Source: Ottelia alismoides
Lineage: Eukaryota > Streptophyta > Magnoliopsida > Alismatales > Hydrocharitaceae
Assembly: GCA_037367405.1 (NCBI GenBank)
Contig: JAZKJV010005539.1
Coordinates: 62,001-126,000, forward strand
Reading direction: 5' to 3'
Length of the DNA stretch: 64,000 nt
Shown here: positions 21,901 through 33,080 of the stretch, piece by piece
How positions within the stretch are numbered: the first letter of the stretch is position 1
Layout: the number at the start of each line of letters is the position of its first letter
Made by a program: the position numbers and the translations under genes
Notes under the pieces: model-generated
The model's input: only the letters and a program-made list of their open reading frames with translations
Told to the model about the DNA's origin: nothing
The model's database searches: none

Positions 21901-23080
21901 ATCTTTTCCCTCCAATATGAAGTATGCTTCCTTTGTTGGAGAACTGAACGTGTACCCAGCCATCATCAATGCTCATCTAACCGAAGACCAAGAATCTCAT
22001 CTGATGGATTTCCTTGAACAAACTCGCAAGGATATAGGCTGGAAGATATCATATCTCCATGGGAACAATCCATATTTGTGCTCGCATTGCATTTACCTTT
22101 AAGATGATAGCAAGCCTTCTCCTGAATTCCAACGCAGACCAAAACCAAATCTTCGTGAGGTTGTAATAAAAGAAATTCAGAAATGGTGTGATGCGGGATT
22201 CATTTCTCCCATCTCCGACTCCAAGTGGGTGAGTCCCTTGCACATAGTGACCAAGAAGTCAGGGATCACCATTATTGCTAATGATAAGGGAGATGATATT
22301 CCGACCAAAGTATTGAATCCTGGTGAGTCTGTGTTGATTACAGATGTCTCAACCCCGCCACCAAGAATGATCATTTTCTATTTCCCTTCATCGACCAGAT
22401 TCTCAAGAGACTGGCCGTGAAATAATACATTTGCTTCTTGGATGGGTATTCTGGATACAATCAAGTTGCAATCATGCCTGAGGATCAAGAGAAAACCACG
22501 TTCACATGTCCTTTTGGTATGTACACCTTCCGATGGATGCGGTTGTGTAACACCCCCCCAAATATTTCAGCGATGTATGCTGGCCATATTTGCAAACATG
22601 GTGGGTAGTTTTCTTGAGTTGTTCATGGATGATTTTTTGGTCTACAGAGATTCATTTGATCAATGTCTTGATTCTTAGACCGAGTTTTGAGTAGATGTTG
22701 TGAAGGAAACCTTGTGCTCTCGTGGGAGAAGAGCAACTTCATGGTGACTGAAGGGATCGTGCTAGGCCAAGTTGTATCTAATTATGGCATGGAAGTTGAC
22801 GCAACCAAGGTGGAAGTAATTTTCAAACTTGAGCCACCAACCAATTTGAAACATGTCCGATCGTTTTTAGGGAACATCGATGTCTACTGATTTATCAAAG
22901 ATTTAAGTAAGCTCGCCTGATCGCTAAAAGAATTGCTAGAAAAGGAGACAGATTTTGTGGTGGATGATTGTGTTCTACAAGCCTTTAATCAGTTGAAAGC
23001 CCTAATCATACATGCTCCTGTCCTGCAGCCACCCGATCGGTCTCTACCCTTCAGATCATAACTAATGTGTCTCATTTTGC
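21901..23080 (+). pseudogene. E4 reverse transcriptase, multiply broken
   Basis: Recognisable blocks in several frames: MKYASFVGELNVYPAII, the equivalent of KWVSPLH (about 22225), YSGYNQ as YSGYNQVAI (about 22447), the catalytic FMDD at 22622-22633 and SFLGNIDVY (about 22862). Stops and indels are frequent, for instance TAG at 22676-22678. Compared with E1, many changes are C-to-T or G-to-A, as expected from deamination of methylated cytosine. Confidence 0.82.
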
Positions 23081-23440
23081 AATTGGTGCTATATTATATT
23101 AAAGACACAATGGGATTCCATTTGCTATTAATTACGCTAGTCGAACGCTTGACGAAGCTTAAAAGAACTATACTACGATAGAGAAAGAGGTTCTAATCGT
23201 AGTGTTTGCACTGGAGAATTTCAGATCACATCTCCTAGGATTAAGGACTATTATTTACACTGAATATTATACCATCAAGTACCTTCATAGAAAAAAGGAC
23301 ACCAAGCCTCGCTCGATTCGTTGCATCCTTCTACTCCAAGAACTTGACTTGAAAATTCGTGACAAACTGAGCATCAAAAATGTAGTGGCAGGCCATCTTT
23401 CTAGGACCGCCAATTTAGAGACTCATGAGAAAATTTCAAT
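23081..23440 (+). pseudogene. E4 RNase H domain
   Basis: Keeps the equivalents of NYASRTLDEA, TEKE as IEKEV, FALENFRSHLLG, the IYT motif (IYTEYYTIKYL, with Glu in place of the catalytic Asp) and W-I-L-L-L-Q-E as C-I-L-L-L-Q-E. It runs without a stop from about 23202 to 23568. Confidence 0.8.
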
Positions 23441-23840
23441 TCCTATCACAGAGACCGTTCTAGATGAGGCGGTCTTGTCTATATCCTCTCTCTCTCTCTT
23501 GGTATGCAGACATAGTGAATTATCTCGTCTCCAAGAAGACTCCGTCGGACTGGCCAAAGATCAAACATGACAAGTTCTTGGTAGACATTCATTTCTATTA
23601 GTGGAAAGAACCACATCTATTCTGAGAGGGTGCAGACTACATCTGGAGGAGGTGTATACCTCAGGAGGAGATTATGGGTGTCTTAGACCACTATCACAAG
23701 CTCGAAGCCGGTAGACACCATTCTGAAAAGAAAATAGCGATAAAAGTGCTTCAATGTGGCTTTTGAGGGCCAATCTTATTCAAGGATGTAGGTGATTCTG
23801 TCAAGAAGTGCACTGACTATCAGAGAATGGACGGAAATAT
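23441..23840 (+). pseudogene. E4 integrase N-terminal part, interrupted by E2
   Basis: Matches E1 4725-5110: the S-L-L/W-Y-A-D-I-V-N-Y-L region (about 23490-23530), the WRRCIPQEE block (about 23645), the His pair (about 23700) and the C-x-x-C region (about 23805-23830). The match is cut at 23840, where E2 begins, and picks up again at 42531. Confidence 0.85.
23836..23840. repeat. Target-site duplication of E2, left copy
   Basis: AATAT directly before the LTR start at 23841, repeated at 42526-42530 after the other LTR. Confidence 0.92.
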
Positions 23841-24889
23841 TGATAAACTCAAAAATCGATCGGTCTTGTGTTCCACACAAGGCGGGAACACAGTCGAAGT
23901 GTCGATCAATCAAAATCTGAATTTAATCAACAATTAACCCACACTAAAGATCAATAAATTATAAATAATGTGGAGTTAAAATTTATTTTTAACTCTGCAC
24001 AAATGGTGTAAAGGGCAAGTATGCAGAGAGTTCGAACACAGGGAGCAAGCAGGGTAATTCAAAATAATGTGCACAAGTGAATGTGTATGTGTAAAGTGTC
24101 TACACTAAGCAAGCAAGCAAATAAATTTTTGTAGGTTTTTAATTTTTAATTAATTTTTTTTATTTTAATTTAATTTTTATTTTTGTATTTTGATTTTTAA
24201 TTTTCTGATTTATATAATTTTATATTTTTTTCAATATTGGAATTTAAAATTAATGTAATAAAAGACAAGATAAAATATTTATAAAAATGTGCAAAAATAT
24301 CCAAAAAGTCAGAAATAAAATGTTTTTGATATTTTTAGGATTTTTACTATTTTTGTGATTTTCGGGTATTTTTCAAGGTGTTTTTGGTATTTTTATATAC
24401 TGAAATGAGAGAAAACAGTGAAATTTATGCTGACTGTGAATAAAATGGGAATGAAAATAAGCAAACAGCAACCAAAATTTTTCACACTATTTTTCAAATA
24501 AAGATAATAAAATATAGAACAAACAGAAACTGAGTTTGTAATTTTTGGAGTTTTCTTTGATTTTATGTATTTTTTTGAACTTTTTAAGTGTTTTTAAATT
24601 TTTAGTGTTTTTCTTTTGAGATTTTTAGTGATTTTTGGACTGACACTAAAATATGGTAAAATAGACACTAGGGAATTGTTTTGGAATTTTTCGAGATGTT
24701 TTAATATTTTTTTGGCATTTTCTAAGCTAGACAGTGAATAAAAAGCATGTTTTTTATTTTTAATAAATATAAAAATAAAATAAAATCAAAAACTGGAATG
24801 ATAGCGTGGAAGCACAAGTTCACAGGAGCCTAAACCTATTTTTGTGGAATTTTTGGAATTAAAAAGATAATTTAAATAATTACAACAAG

Positions 24890-25385
24890 CATCTAAACAA
24901 TTAACAGGCCTGGCAAGGGTATATTTGCAATTTCTCAAACATCCAGGGGCTCACATGCAATTTTCCACAAAATTTTAAACTAAATATTCAACTTTTAGGG
25001 CCAAACAGCAATTACAAAACCCGCCTGGGTGTCGGTGTAAATTACCCCTCAGGGTGCGTGACTTGCACGCGCTTGGCGAGGACCAAAATGTAATTATCCA
25101 AGAACCTGGGGGCTTACATGCAATTTTTTTCCAAAAATATAACACGTGATATGAAAGTTTTGGTACTGAAAAGAAATAAGACAAAGACCAAGGGTACCCT
25201 GGCAAAATGGCCACACCTCACGTGAACTGGTCACGTGAGGTGACGTGGCAGGGGACCTATATGTGAATGTTAGAAGCCTGAGGGTCTCTTCGCAAATATT
25301 ACAAAAACATTACACTACAGATGAAAGTTTTAGGACTAAACTTTAAATACAAAATGCACGAGGGGTAGATGCAAAATACCCTCAA
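24890..25385 (-). repeat. Degenerate periodic motif block in E2 3' LTR
   Basis: On the plus strand, short phrases of the type CAGGGGCT..ATGCAATTTT, AGGGCCAAACAGCAATTAC, GAGGGTCTC..CGCAAATATTAC and GAGGGGTAGATGCAAAATACC recur roughly every 45-70 bases. The common core is a run of Gs followed some ten bases later by TGCAA or GCAAT. Both LTRs of E2 and E3 and the E1 LTR (about 11100-11520) carry the block. Confidence 0.55.
25211..25239. promoter_or_regulatory. Inverted repeat with two CACGTG boxes in E2 3' LTR
   Basis: CACCTCACGTGA and TCACGTGAGGTG are perfect 12-bp arms five bases apart. Each contains CACGTG. In the partner LTR (about 40075-40103) the right arm is changed to TCATGTGATGTG, two transitions that destroy one box. 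Confidence 0.7.
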
Positions 25386-25783
25386 CGCGCGATCCAACGG
25401 CGATGAAGAAGCCACTTAGACACGTGGCGCGTTGGGGACGGCCGATGACGCTTCGCTTCGACGTCTGAGATTATATCTCAGCATGAGATCCAACGGTGGC
25501 TGGGCTCGGACGATCTGACGGTCGAGGCGCGATCTGGGACAGCGGCTCGATCGAACGGTGGAGGAGCGAGATGGAGGAACAGGGAAGAACGCCAACGAGG
25601 CGATCTTCCCCGAGCTCGTTCTCGGGTCTCCGGTGGTGGATGGGCTCCAAAATCGAGCTGCGGACTCCAGGGAGGTCGAGGAAGATGCTGGGTTGCTCGA
25701 GTACGTCGGAGGTGCTTCGGAGTGCTGGCGCGAAGGCGGCGGAGCTCGGAGCTCCAGGTAGCTCCGACGAACCTCGCAAAACG

Positions 25784-25805
25784 CCCCCCCCCCCCCCCCC
25801 CCCCC
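25784..25805. repeat. 22-base C homopolymer
   Basis: Twenty-two consecutive Cs in one E2 LTR; the partner has GGCCCCCAG here. It is either slippage after insertion or an assembly/sequencing artefact. Confidence 0.8.
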
Positions 25806-26464
25806 GTGGCTTTGACTGCGCGTTGACCTGCAAAAAGGGGTGAAAGGGTCCAGGGCAAACTGCCTGGACCCCGCGGAGGTGAAATGGAGGTCGGAGGTGG
25901 TCTGTGGACGGCGAAGAGATGTCGGCCGGAGATGCGCTCCGGCGAGATGGGATGATCGGGCGATTCAGGCGATGAAACTCGGATTTTTTTGGGGGTTTTT
26001 TATCCTTAAGCTAAGGGGAATAAAATGAAGCGAAAAGAAGAGGAAAAAGGGGGTACCTCGAAGGTGGAGGACCTGAGGTTGGTGTACCTCAATGCCGGTG
26101 GTTGGCGGAGGTGGTGGAACCGATTCGAGGCTTCCTCGGCTCGCCTGAGGGCACGACTGAGGAGCTGTCACCTCCAGCAGTGGAACAAGCACCAGAGGGA
26201 GGAGGATTAATGGCCAAGAAGGTTCAAATTTTCGAATGAAGTCAAGGGGGTCTTTTTGAAGGGTTGACGAGGAGGTCCCTTGATTGACGCGCAACTGGCG
26301 CGACAGTGATCCTTAGCCCAAGAAGAACCTTGGCCGAGCAAGATGGATAGTAGGGGAACGATTTTGCAGAAGGAAGTTTCGCGAAAGGATGAAAGTCTTC
26401 GCCTCGAAAAATCTATAAAGCGGGGAGAAAACGAGGCGTGCAGAGCTACAGGGGGTAGGTCAGA

Positions 26465-26484
26465 CTGTTGACCGTGGTCAACAG
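26465..26484. promoter_or_regulatory. Inverted W-box-like pair (E2 3' LTR)
   Basis: CTGTTGACC and GGTCAACAG separated by two bases, ten bases from the G-box palindrome. Confidence 0.7.
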
Positions 26485-26493
26485 TTCTGACCT

Positions 26494-26521
26494 CCTGGTT
26501 GGTCCACGTGGACCAACCAGG
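26494..26521. promoter_or_regulatory. 28-bp G-box palindrome (E2 3' LTR)
   Basis: Perfect palindrome with half-site CCTGGTTGGTCCAC, identical to that at 9860-9887. In element orientation an AT-rich stretch with TTTATAGGG lies just upstream of it. Confidence 0.85.
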
Positions 26522-27679
26522 AAAAACCCTATAAAAAATGTTTTATTAATTAAATTAAAAATAGTAAATGGCATTATTAATTTATGATTGTAAAATAAAA
26601 AATATTCGTTATTTTATGTAGTATTTTATTATAATTTTTAATTTATTTTATGAGGTATATTTTTACAAGTTTACTTTTTAGCCCTATATAGGTGTATTAC
26701 CTATGTATTTTAATATTCTATTTTTATTTTGTGTATTTTATTTTTATTCATTTCATTTCTTATTTTCTAAAATTATGAAATACTTTTATATACACACACA
26801 TATTTTTATTTAATTTTTCTGATATGTTTTGTATATTAAATAAAATATAAGTATAAAAAGTATAGGTGTACATATAGGTGTATTACCTGTATAATATGTA
26901 TAAGTTTATTTTTATTTCTATTTTTCTTTGTATTTTTATTCTGATTTTAATACTCATATACATTATAAGTAATATTTACATGATTATAAAAATATAAAAA
27001 TATAAGAATAGTGAATAAATAATAAATTGAATATTTTATTCTGTACACTTATACAATGAGGGTCCAAAACTCAACTTTCAAACCGTAACCCCGCCAAATG
27101 CGAAACCACCGCCATTAAATAGCTTATTTTCTTCTATATACAATTAAAGGTGAATATGCTGCATTTGGAGTTGTCAGTTGTGAGATACGGGTCTGGAAAG
27201 TTGGGATTCTGGATTTTTATTCAGACCATAACTTTTCATCTGTACATTATTTTTCAGTGAAATCAATTTTGTATTTTTCCTTGTAATATTATCTACAACT
27301 TTCATGTACAAAGTTTCTTTATTTGATGTGTAAAAAGTGGAACCAAAAATAGGTCCCAAAATGAATAAAGAATGAATAGAATGTATAGGTATTTCATCTG
27401 CATTTCTGACCTTATCTCCCCCTACTTTGTTCCTTGTCGACCTATTCATCAGGATGCCTAGGTCTCGGGGTTTCAGGTCATAAAATATTTACAATATGTT
27501 ATTCTTTTTCTTTTCTTTTATTTATTCTATAATTTTGGCTTTAATTACAGCATTTTATACACTATGTAGATGCACATGCATGAATGCTAAGATGATGATT
27601 TTAATGCTATTTACAGGCATTTGCTAGGGTTTTTGGTGCCAAAATGATAGAATAAAGATGATGAAATGTGGATTCATCA

Positions 27680-27695
27680 TCCCCCTATACTTTAC
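27680..27695 (-). promoter_or_regulatory. E2 polypurine tract
   Basis: In element orientation GTAAAGTATAGGGGGA directly precedes the 3' LTR. It shares AAGTATAGGGGG with the upstream hairpins. Confidence 0.9.
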
Positions 27696-29640
27696 CTTTG
27701 CTAGTCCCTAGCAAACACTTATGCAATAAGTGCAAAAAGAAAAAGAAAGAAAAGAAAAAGAAGAAGGTGGATTAAGTGTAATTATCAAACTTGTCTTCAC
27801 AAAATAAAGTTTGGAGCTTAAGTCGGACCTTTGGAATTTTAGTGCGGGTGGAACCTTATTGAGAACCGAATTTGAAATCCAACAGTCCCTGAGAATCCCA
27901 AAACTCTGTCCAAGTCTCCTCAATAGCCAGGTCAGAAATATCTCAACTCATACGCAAACCCTTACGACTATGAGTCTGACTCGTACAGTGTAAGTGATGG
28001 TGGCTCTCCCCAGCTAGAATGACAAAGAGACTGACTTCTCCAGTATGACAACCCAATGATTCCCCAATCCAATAACTCCATCCTCGAGGAGCGAGGTATT
28101 CCCTTCTAAGTTCAAGTGGCAACCAGCTCAAGAGGAGGGGGTGAAGAGAAGAATGGACGGTAGCCAGTGTAGCTACCTATCCGAGGATGCAAGACAAGTG
28201 TAGTCAAGTCATCCAACTGCAGGCTCACATGATATGACTTTGGAACTCAAGCTTGCTTATTGACTTTACAACATATGTACATACTTTGCAGGCTTTTTAT
28301 TTTTGTACATGCCTGAACTTTTTTTCTCTTTTTTTCTTTTTTTTTTGAAATACTATTCACAGCAGCATTTACATAGGGAGTTTTTCCTCTTGAGCCAGTA
28401 GACTATCCCTCTTTTGAAGCTTTATCGCAACCCACAGCCTCCTGTCTTTAGACTTCCTAATCACTGGACGGGTTGGGGTGCACTTCCCTCCCTAGAGGAG
28501 GACAAGTGTTTCCACTTGTGTGCGTCTCATACCGGCAAATCCAATCCCCTCAGCACTCCAACTGAGTTGAGCCATGTGAAAGGTGCATGTGTCCAAGTTA
28601 GGTCATTATCAACAAGGGTCGTGCGTGTGCTCCGAAATACTCTACTTAGGCAGTCAAGAATCAATTGAACCAAATCCCGTGATCCTCAAAGAATTAAGTC
28701 AACTAGACCTGAAGTACCTCAAACCCAGTTCCTATAAGGTTCCTGTTATTAGGTAGATTTTAAGGTCCAATCAATCTCCAATCTCCGGATTTTATTTAGA
28801 CTTGTTCAATTATCAAACTCAATCCGAAAAATGCGAATGCTATGCAAATGCAATGCAGAAAATATTTTTGTGATGCAATTTTCAAAGATTTTGAACTTTT
28901 TATGGATTTTTGAGAACATGATGATGATGACGATGCATATGCATTTTTTGTCTTTTTCAAAAAGATTTTTCAAATGTTTTTGGATTTTAATTTTGCAAAT
29001 GTTTTTGGGATTTTTGAAAACAAAAGGTTTTGGCTAAAAACTGGGTTAAAAGATGTACACGGGAGTGCTTCTTATATATACAAGAAGTGGATTTTAGAAT
29101 TTTCAGGGTAAGTGATCAATTTTATACATATAGTGGATTTTGGTGTGATGTATGTATTCCTCAAACTTATTTGAAAACAATTTTACACACAATTTTTTAA
29201 AACTATAGTCCAAAATAATTTTGACAAACATTTTTGCAACATGTACACACATTTGAAATCATTTTGCAAAGGCTTTCCAAAACAGTATATATAGGTTTTT
29301 CAAATATTTTTGCAACCATTTTTCAAACCATTTGCAAATCATTTTTCAAACATTTTATTTCACACAAAGAAAAGAAGTTTTACAAAACACACATTTTTAC
29401 AAAGGTTGAAAACATGTAACAAAATATTTTCAAAATAGTTTTCAATAAATGTTCACAAAGATTTTCAAACTATTTTTCAAACATTTTGCAAAAAACATTT
29501 TCACCTGATTTATTAATCAGTATATACAAAAAGAATTTGAGGAATAATCACATCTTTTTATTAAGAATTTTTAATGAATTTTAAAGAATTATTAGCCATA
29601 TTTATTAGGAAAATACGGAAGTACGAGTTATGGCTAAAGT
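27696..29640 (-). other. E2 3' non-coding region
   Basis: Two parts matching E1: a conserved block (27696-28830) and a TTTGAAAA/TTTGCAAAA-rich tract (about 28840-29520), then an AT-rich bridge to the hairpins with TATATAC repeats at 29640-29657. No env-like gene. The short conserved frames here begin with TTG and are not supported as genes. Confidence 0.65.
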
Positions 29641-29659
29641 ATATACACAGTATATACGA

Positions 29660-30017
29660 CCCCCCTATACTTAGCTTGAGTTATGTCCTCATAGATCGGA
29701 GAAAAAAGAGAAGACATAACTCGTACGAAGTATAGACAAGTCTAAATAATAAAGAATAAATGAATGAATGAATAAGAAGTGGACCGTCCCCCCTATACTT
29801 AGGATCAAATAATCCTAAGTATAGCAGACTGTACACAATGCAGGGAGGGTCAAGGGTGGGAATGAACAGATCGTACTCAGATTGTCTCCCCCTATACTTA
29901 GGGTAAAATATCCCTAAGTATAGACAAGAAGAGGAGACAATGGAGAGGATCGAAAAGGATAGAGAAACTCGGGGTGCCAACCCCCTATACTTAGGACAAA
30001 GTACGTCCTAAGTATGG
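29660..30017 (-). repeat. E2 array of four PPT-like hairpins
   Basis: In plus coordinates 29660-29735 (long stem), 29788-29824, 29888-29923 and 29981-30017. Each begins with five or six Cs, so in element RNA it ends in that many Gs. The stem core is CTATACTTAGG/CCTAAGTATAG. The E1 first hairpin has no counterpart here; integrase is followed by pyrimidine-rich spacer (30018-30204). Confidence 0.9.
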
Positions 30018-30204
30018 AAAACTGTCTACAAGGGCAGCACCTTTTTGATAGATACGGAAGATAGAAATGGAAAAGAAGAAAAGAAGAAAAGAAGAAAAGA
30101 AATCCACAGATGAGATAGTGATATTAACAGATGGATCTATACAGCGGAAGATGGAATTGATCACCATGTATGAGATGCAGATGATGTGAGTCAAAGGACA
30201 CATC

Positions 30205-31633
30205 TCATACCAGAAGAATGGGGGCGACGTCAATGGTCGGCGGATCATGATCTAGATATAGCTTCAGGCGTTGACCATTGACGTGGAAGGTAGAAGAAGA
30301 TGACGGTTCGGATGTCTATGCTGCCATTGTCATGTACCTTCCTAACCAAATAGGGACCTTTCCACTTGCTCTGCAACTTCCCTGGGAATAATTTCAGCCT
30401 GGAATCAAACAACCATACTCTCTGATCTGGCTCAAACTGTTTATGGCTGATATGCGAATCGTGCCATGTATTCACTTTTTCCTTGTACTGTAGGCTGATG
30501 GAAAAGGCTGTATCTCTCAATTCCTCCAGGGCTGCCAATTCCGCTCTCCTCTGGTCTCCTATACTCTCAGGGTCTAAAAGCAACTCAGTGACTGCCCAAA
30601 AAGATTTGTGCTTGATCTCCACTGGCAGATGGCACGGCTTGCCATAGACGAGACGAAAGGGAGATGTCCCCAATGGATTCTTGAAAGAAGTCCGATAAGC
30701 CCACATGACCGAGTCCAAAAGCTGTGACCAATCCTTTCGGTCTGGGCGGACAACTTTCTGCAAGATAGTCTTTATCTCCCGATTCGACACTTCGGCAAGA
30801 CCATTAGTCTGAGGGTGATATGGAGTGGCAACCCGATGGTCAATACCGAACTCGTCTGCAAGGTCCCTAACCTTGTCATTGATGAAGTGAGACCCCCCGT
30901 CTGAAATCAAGACTCTAGGTACCCCGAACCATGAAATGATATTTTTCCTCAAAAATTTGCAAACGGTTTTAGCATCTGCGGCTCGGGCGGGGATGGCCTC
31001 AACCCATCGACTAACATAATCCACAGCGAGCAAAATATGCTCGAATCCCTGACTCTTAGGAAATGGGCCCATGAAATCAATCCCCCATGCATCAAAAACC
31101 TCACAAAAGTGAATGGTTGCATGGGCATCATGTCTCTCTGTCTGCAGGTTCCCATTTTCTGACAGTCAGTACATCTCTTCACGAACTCATCAGAGTCCTT
31201 GAAGAGAGTAGGCCACCATAGGCCGGATTGAAGCACCTTCTGTGCTGTTCTTTTTCCAGAATGATGTCCTCCTGCCTCAAGCTTGTGGCAGTATGTGAGG
31301 ACGCTATGATGCTCTTCTTGAGGAATGCACCTCCTCCAGATACTGTCCCCTCCTTCATGATAAAGGACGGGATCCTCCCAATGGTAAAACTTGGCCTTCG
31401 CCAGGAAGGTCTCAAGTTTCTGCCTGGGCCAACCTTGTGGGACCGTCTTGGCAGCAAGATAGTTCACAATGTCGGCATACCACGGGAGCGAGGTGACAGC
31501 CAAGATCGCCTCATCTGGAAATGTCTCTGTGATAGGTGTGCTGGGCTCAGATTCCTCAAGATTCTCCAATCTGGAGAGATGATCCGCCACCACATTCTTG
31601 ACTCCAGGCTTATCCTTAATCTCAATATCAAAT
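30205..31633 (-). pseudogene. E2 integrase, frameshifted
   Basis: The zinc region CHKLEAGGHHSGKRT...CTDCQKMG lies at about 31150-31310. The core has D in the WGIDF equivalent, D in [12 protein letters not shown] (about 30890) and E in [10 protein letters not shown] (about 30770). Then come [31 protein letters not shown] and a C-terminus ending in the NGQRLKLYL type of motif. A 1-base shift near 31110-31125 separates zinc region and core. Another near 30315 shifts the last 35 or so codons, whose frame stops at 30205-30207. The DDE residues themselves are present. Confidence 0.87.
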
Positions 31634-31636
31634 TCC

Positions 31637-32000
31637 TAGAGTAGAAGGATCCATCTGGTGAGACGTGCTTTGGCATCCTTCTTGGCCATTAAGTACCGGA
31701 TGGCGGTATGATAAGTGTAGATGGTTACTCTAGATCCGAGAATGTAAGATCGATACTTATCAAGAGCAAAGACTACGGCCAGCATCTCTTTCTCAGTCAC
31801 AGTGTAATTCCGCTGAGCGGCATCCAAAGTCCGGCTGGCGTAGTGAATGGCAAAATGTAATCCATCCCTCCTATGTCTGAGCACAGCCCCAATGGCAAAA
31901 TCTGAAGCATCCGTCATGATCTCGAATGGGAGAGACCAATCGGGTGGCTGAAGGACAGGAGCTGAAACAACCATATTCTTGAGAGTCTCAAATGATTCAA
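31637..32000 (-). pseudogene. E2 RNase H domain with a catalytic change
   Basis: Contains [32 protein letters not shown] and the motif IYTYHTAIRYL, where E1 has IYTDH. The third acidic residue is Tyr (31711-31713), which should abolish RNase H activity. The frame ends at TAG 31634-31636, replacing the Gln after W-I-L-L-L. Confidence 0.85.
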
Positions 32001-33080
32001 GACACTTATCATTAACAATAAACTCGGTGTCTTTAGTCAGCAAGTCAGTAAGCGGTCGGGCAATTCGGCTGAAGTCCTGAATGAACCGTCTGTAGAAACC
32101 GACATGCCCCAGAAAAGACCGTAACTGATGCAAATTGGACGGCGGATTGAGTTTTCTGATGATATCCACCTTGGCCGGATCGACCTCCATGCCCCTGTTG
32201 GAGACGATATGACCAAGGACCGTCCCTTGAGTCACCATAAAGTGGCTCTTCTCCCAGGATAAGACAAGATTGACCTGAATGCAGCGCTGAAGCACACGGT
32301 CTAGGCAGTCAAGACAAGCATCAAACCCGTCGCCATAGACCGAGAAGTCATCCATGAAGACCTCTAAACAGTTACCCACCATGTCCGAGAATATGGACAA
32401 CATGCACCTTTGGAATGTCGTCGGAGCGTTACATAGACCAAAGGGCATCCGTCTGAAAGAATACGTCCCAAACGGACAGGTGAATGTCGTTTTTTCCTGG
32501 TCTTCGGGCGCAATGGCCACTTGATTGTATCCAGAGTACTCGTCAAGGAAACAGTAATGACTCTTCCCAGCTAACCGCTCGATAATCTGATCAATGAAGG
32601 GTAGCGGGAAGTGATCCTTCTTGGTGGCCTCATTCAATCGTTTGTAGTCCACACAGACCCTCCAAGAAGTGGGCACTCTGGTAGCGATCTCCTCTCCAGA
32701 CTCATTGACAACTATAGTGATACCCGTCTTCTTGGGTACCACATGTAACGGACTTACCCATTTGGAGTTGGAGATGGGATAGATGAAATCGGCGCTCCAC
32801 CACTTTGAAATTTCTTTCATGACTACGTCTCGAAGATTCAGGTTCAGCCGTCGTTGGAACTCACGCGACGGCCTAGCGTTATCCTCAAGATAAATGTGGT
32901 GGGAGCAAAGATTCGGGCTCAGCCCTTGGAGATCAGCTATACTCCATCCTATTGCCTTGCGGTTTCTTTCAAGAACCTCCATCAGACGAGATTCTTGCTC
33001 TCCAGTCAAACCTGCTGAGATGATGACTGGGTGCATTTCTGGCTCACCCGCAAGGAATCTGTACTTCAACGACTGCGGCA
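32001..33080 (-). pseudogene. E2 reverse transcriptase
   Basis: Uninterrupted through the RT: FLAGEPEMHPVII (33060 leftwards), AIGWSIADLQG, KWVSPLHVVPKKTG, CVDYKRLNEATKKDHFPLPF, FLDEYSGYNQ (Glu where E1 has Gly), RMPFGLCNAPTTFQ, catalytic FMDD at 32347-32358 and SFLGHVGFYRRFI. It is the best-preserved RT in the window and the most useful for classifying the family. Confidence 0.9.

Larger units (their letters stand above)
20366..23840 (+). mobile_element. E4 part 1: old Athila-type copy (gag end to integrase start)
   Basis: Plus-strand element resuming inside gag exactly at the outer edge of the E5 LTR. It runs through protease, RT and RNase H to the integrase zinc region, where E2 is inserted at 23841. 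Many in-frame stops and indels show long decay. The continuation is at 42526. The protein-level match is to E1. The gag N-terminus and 5' LTR are missing, presumably lost with the deletion between E1 and E5. Confidence 0.9.
23841..27679 (-). repeat. E2 3' LTR (3839 bp)
   Basis: Starts TGATAAACTC on the plus strand and ends ATTCATCA, giving TG...CA ends in both orientations. Its internal order mirrors the E1 LTR. Differences from the partner LTR include a 22-base C run at 25784-25805, where the partner has five Cs, and scattered substitutions. Confidence 0.93.

Noticed and set aside
29660..30017. CRISPR-like array because of regularly recurring palindromic repeats
   Set aside because: Plant retrotransposon context, irregular spacing, and the repeats carry the PPT core; no CRISPR-associated genes.
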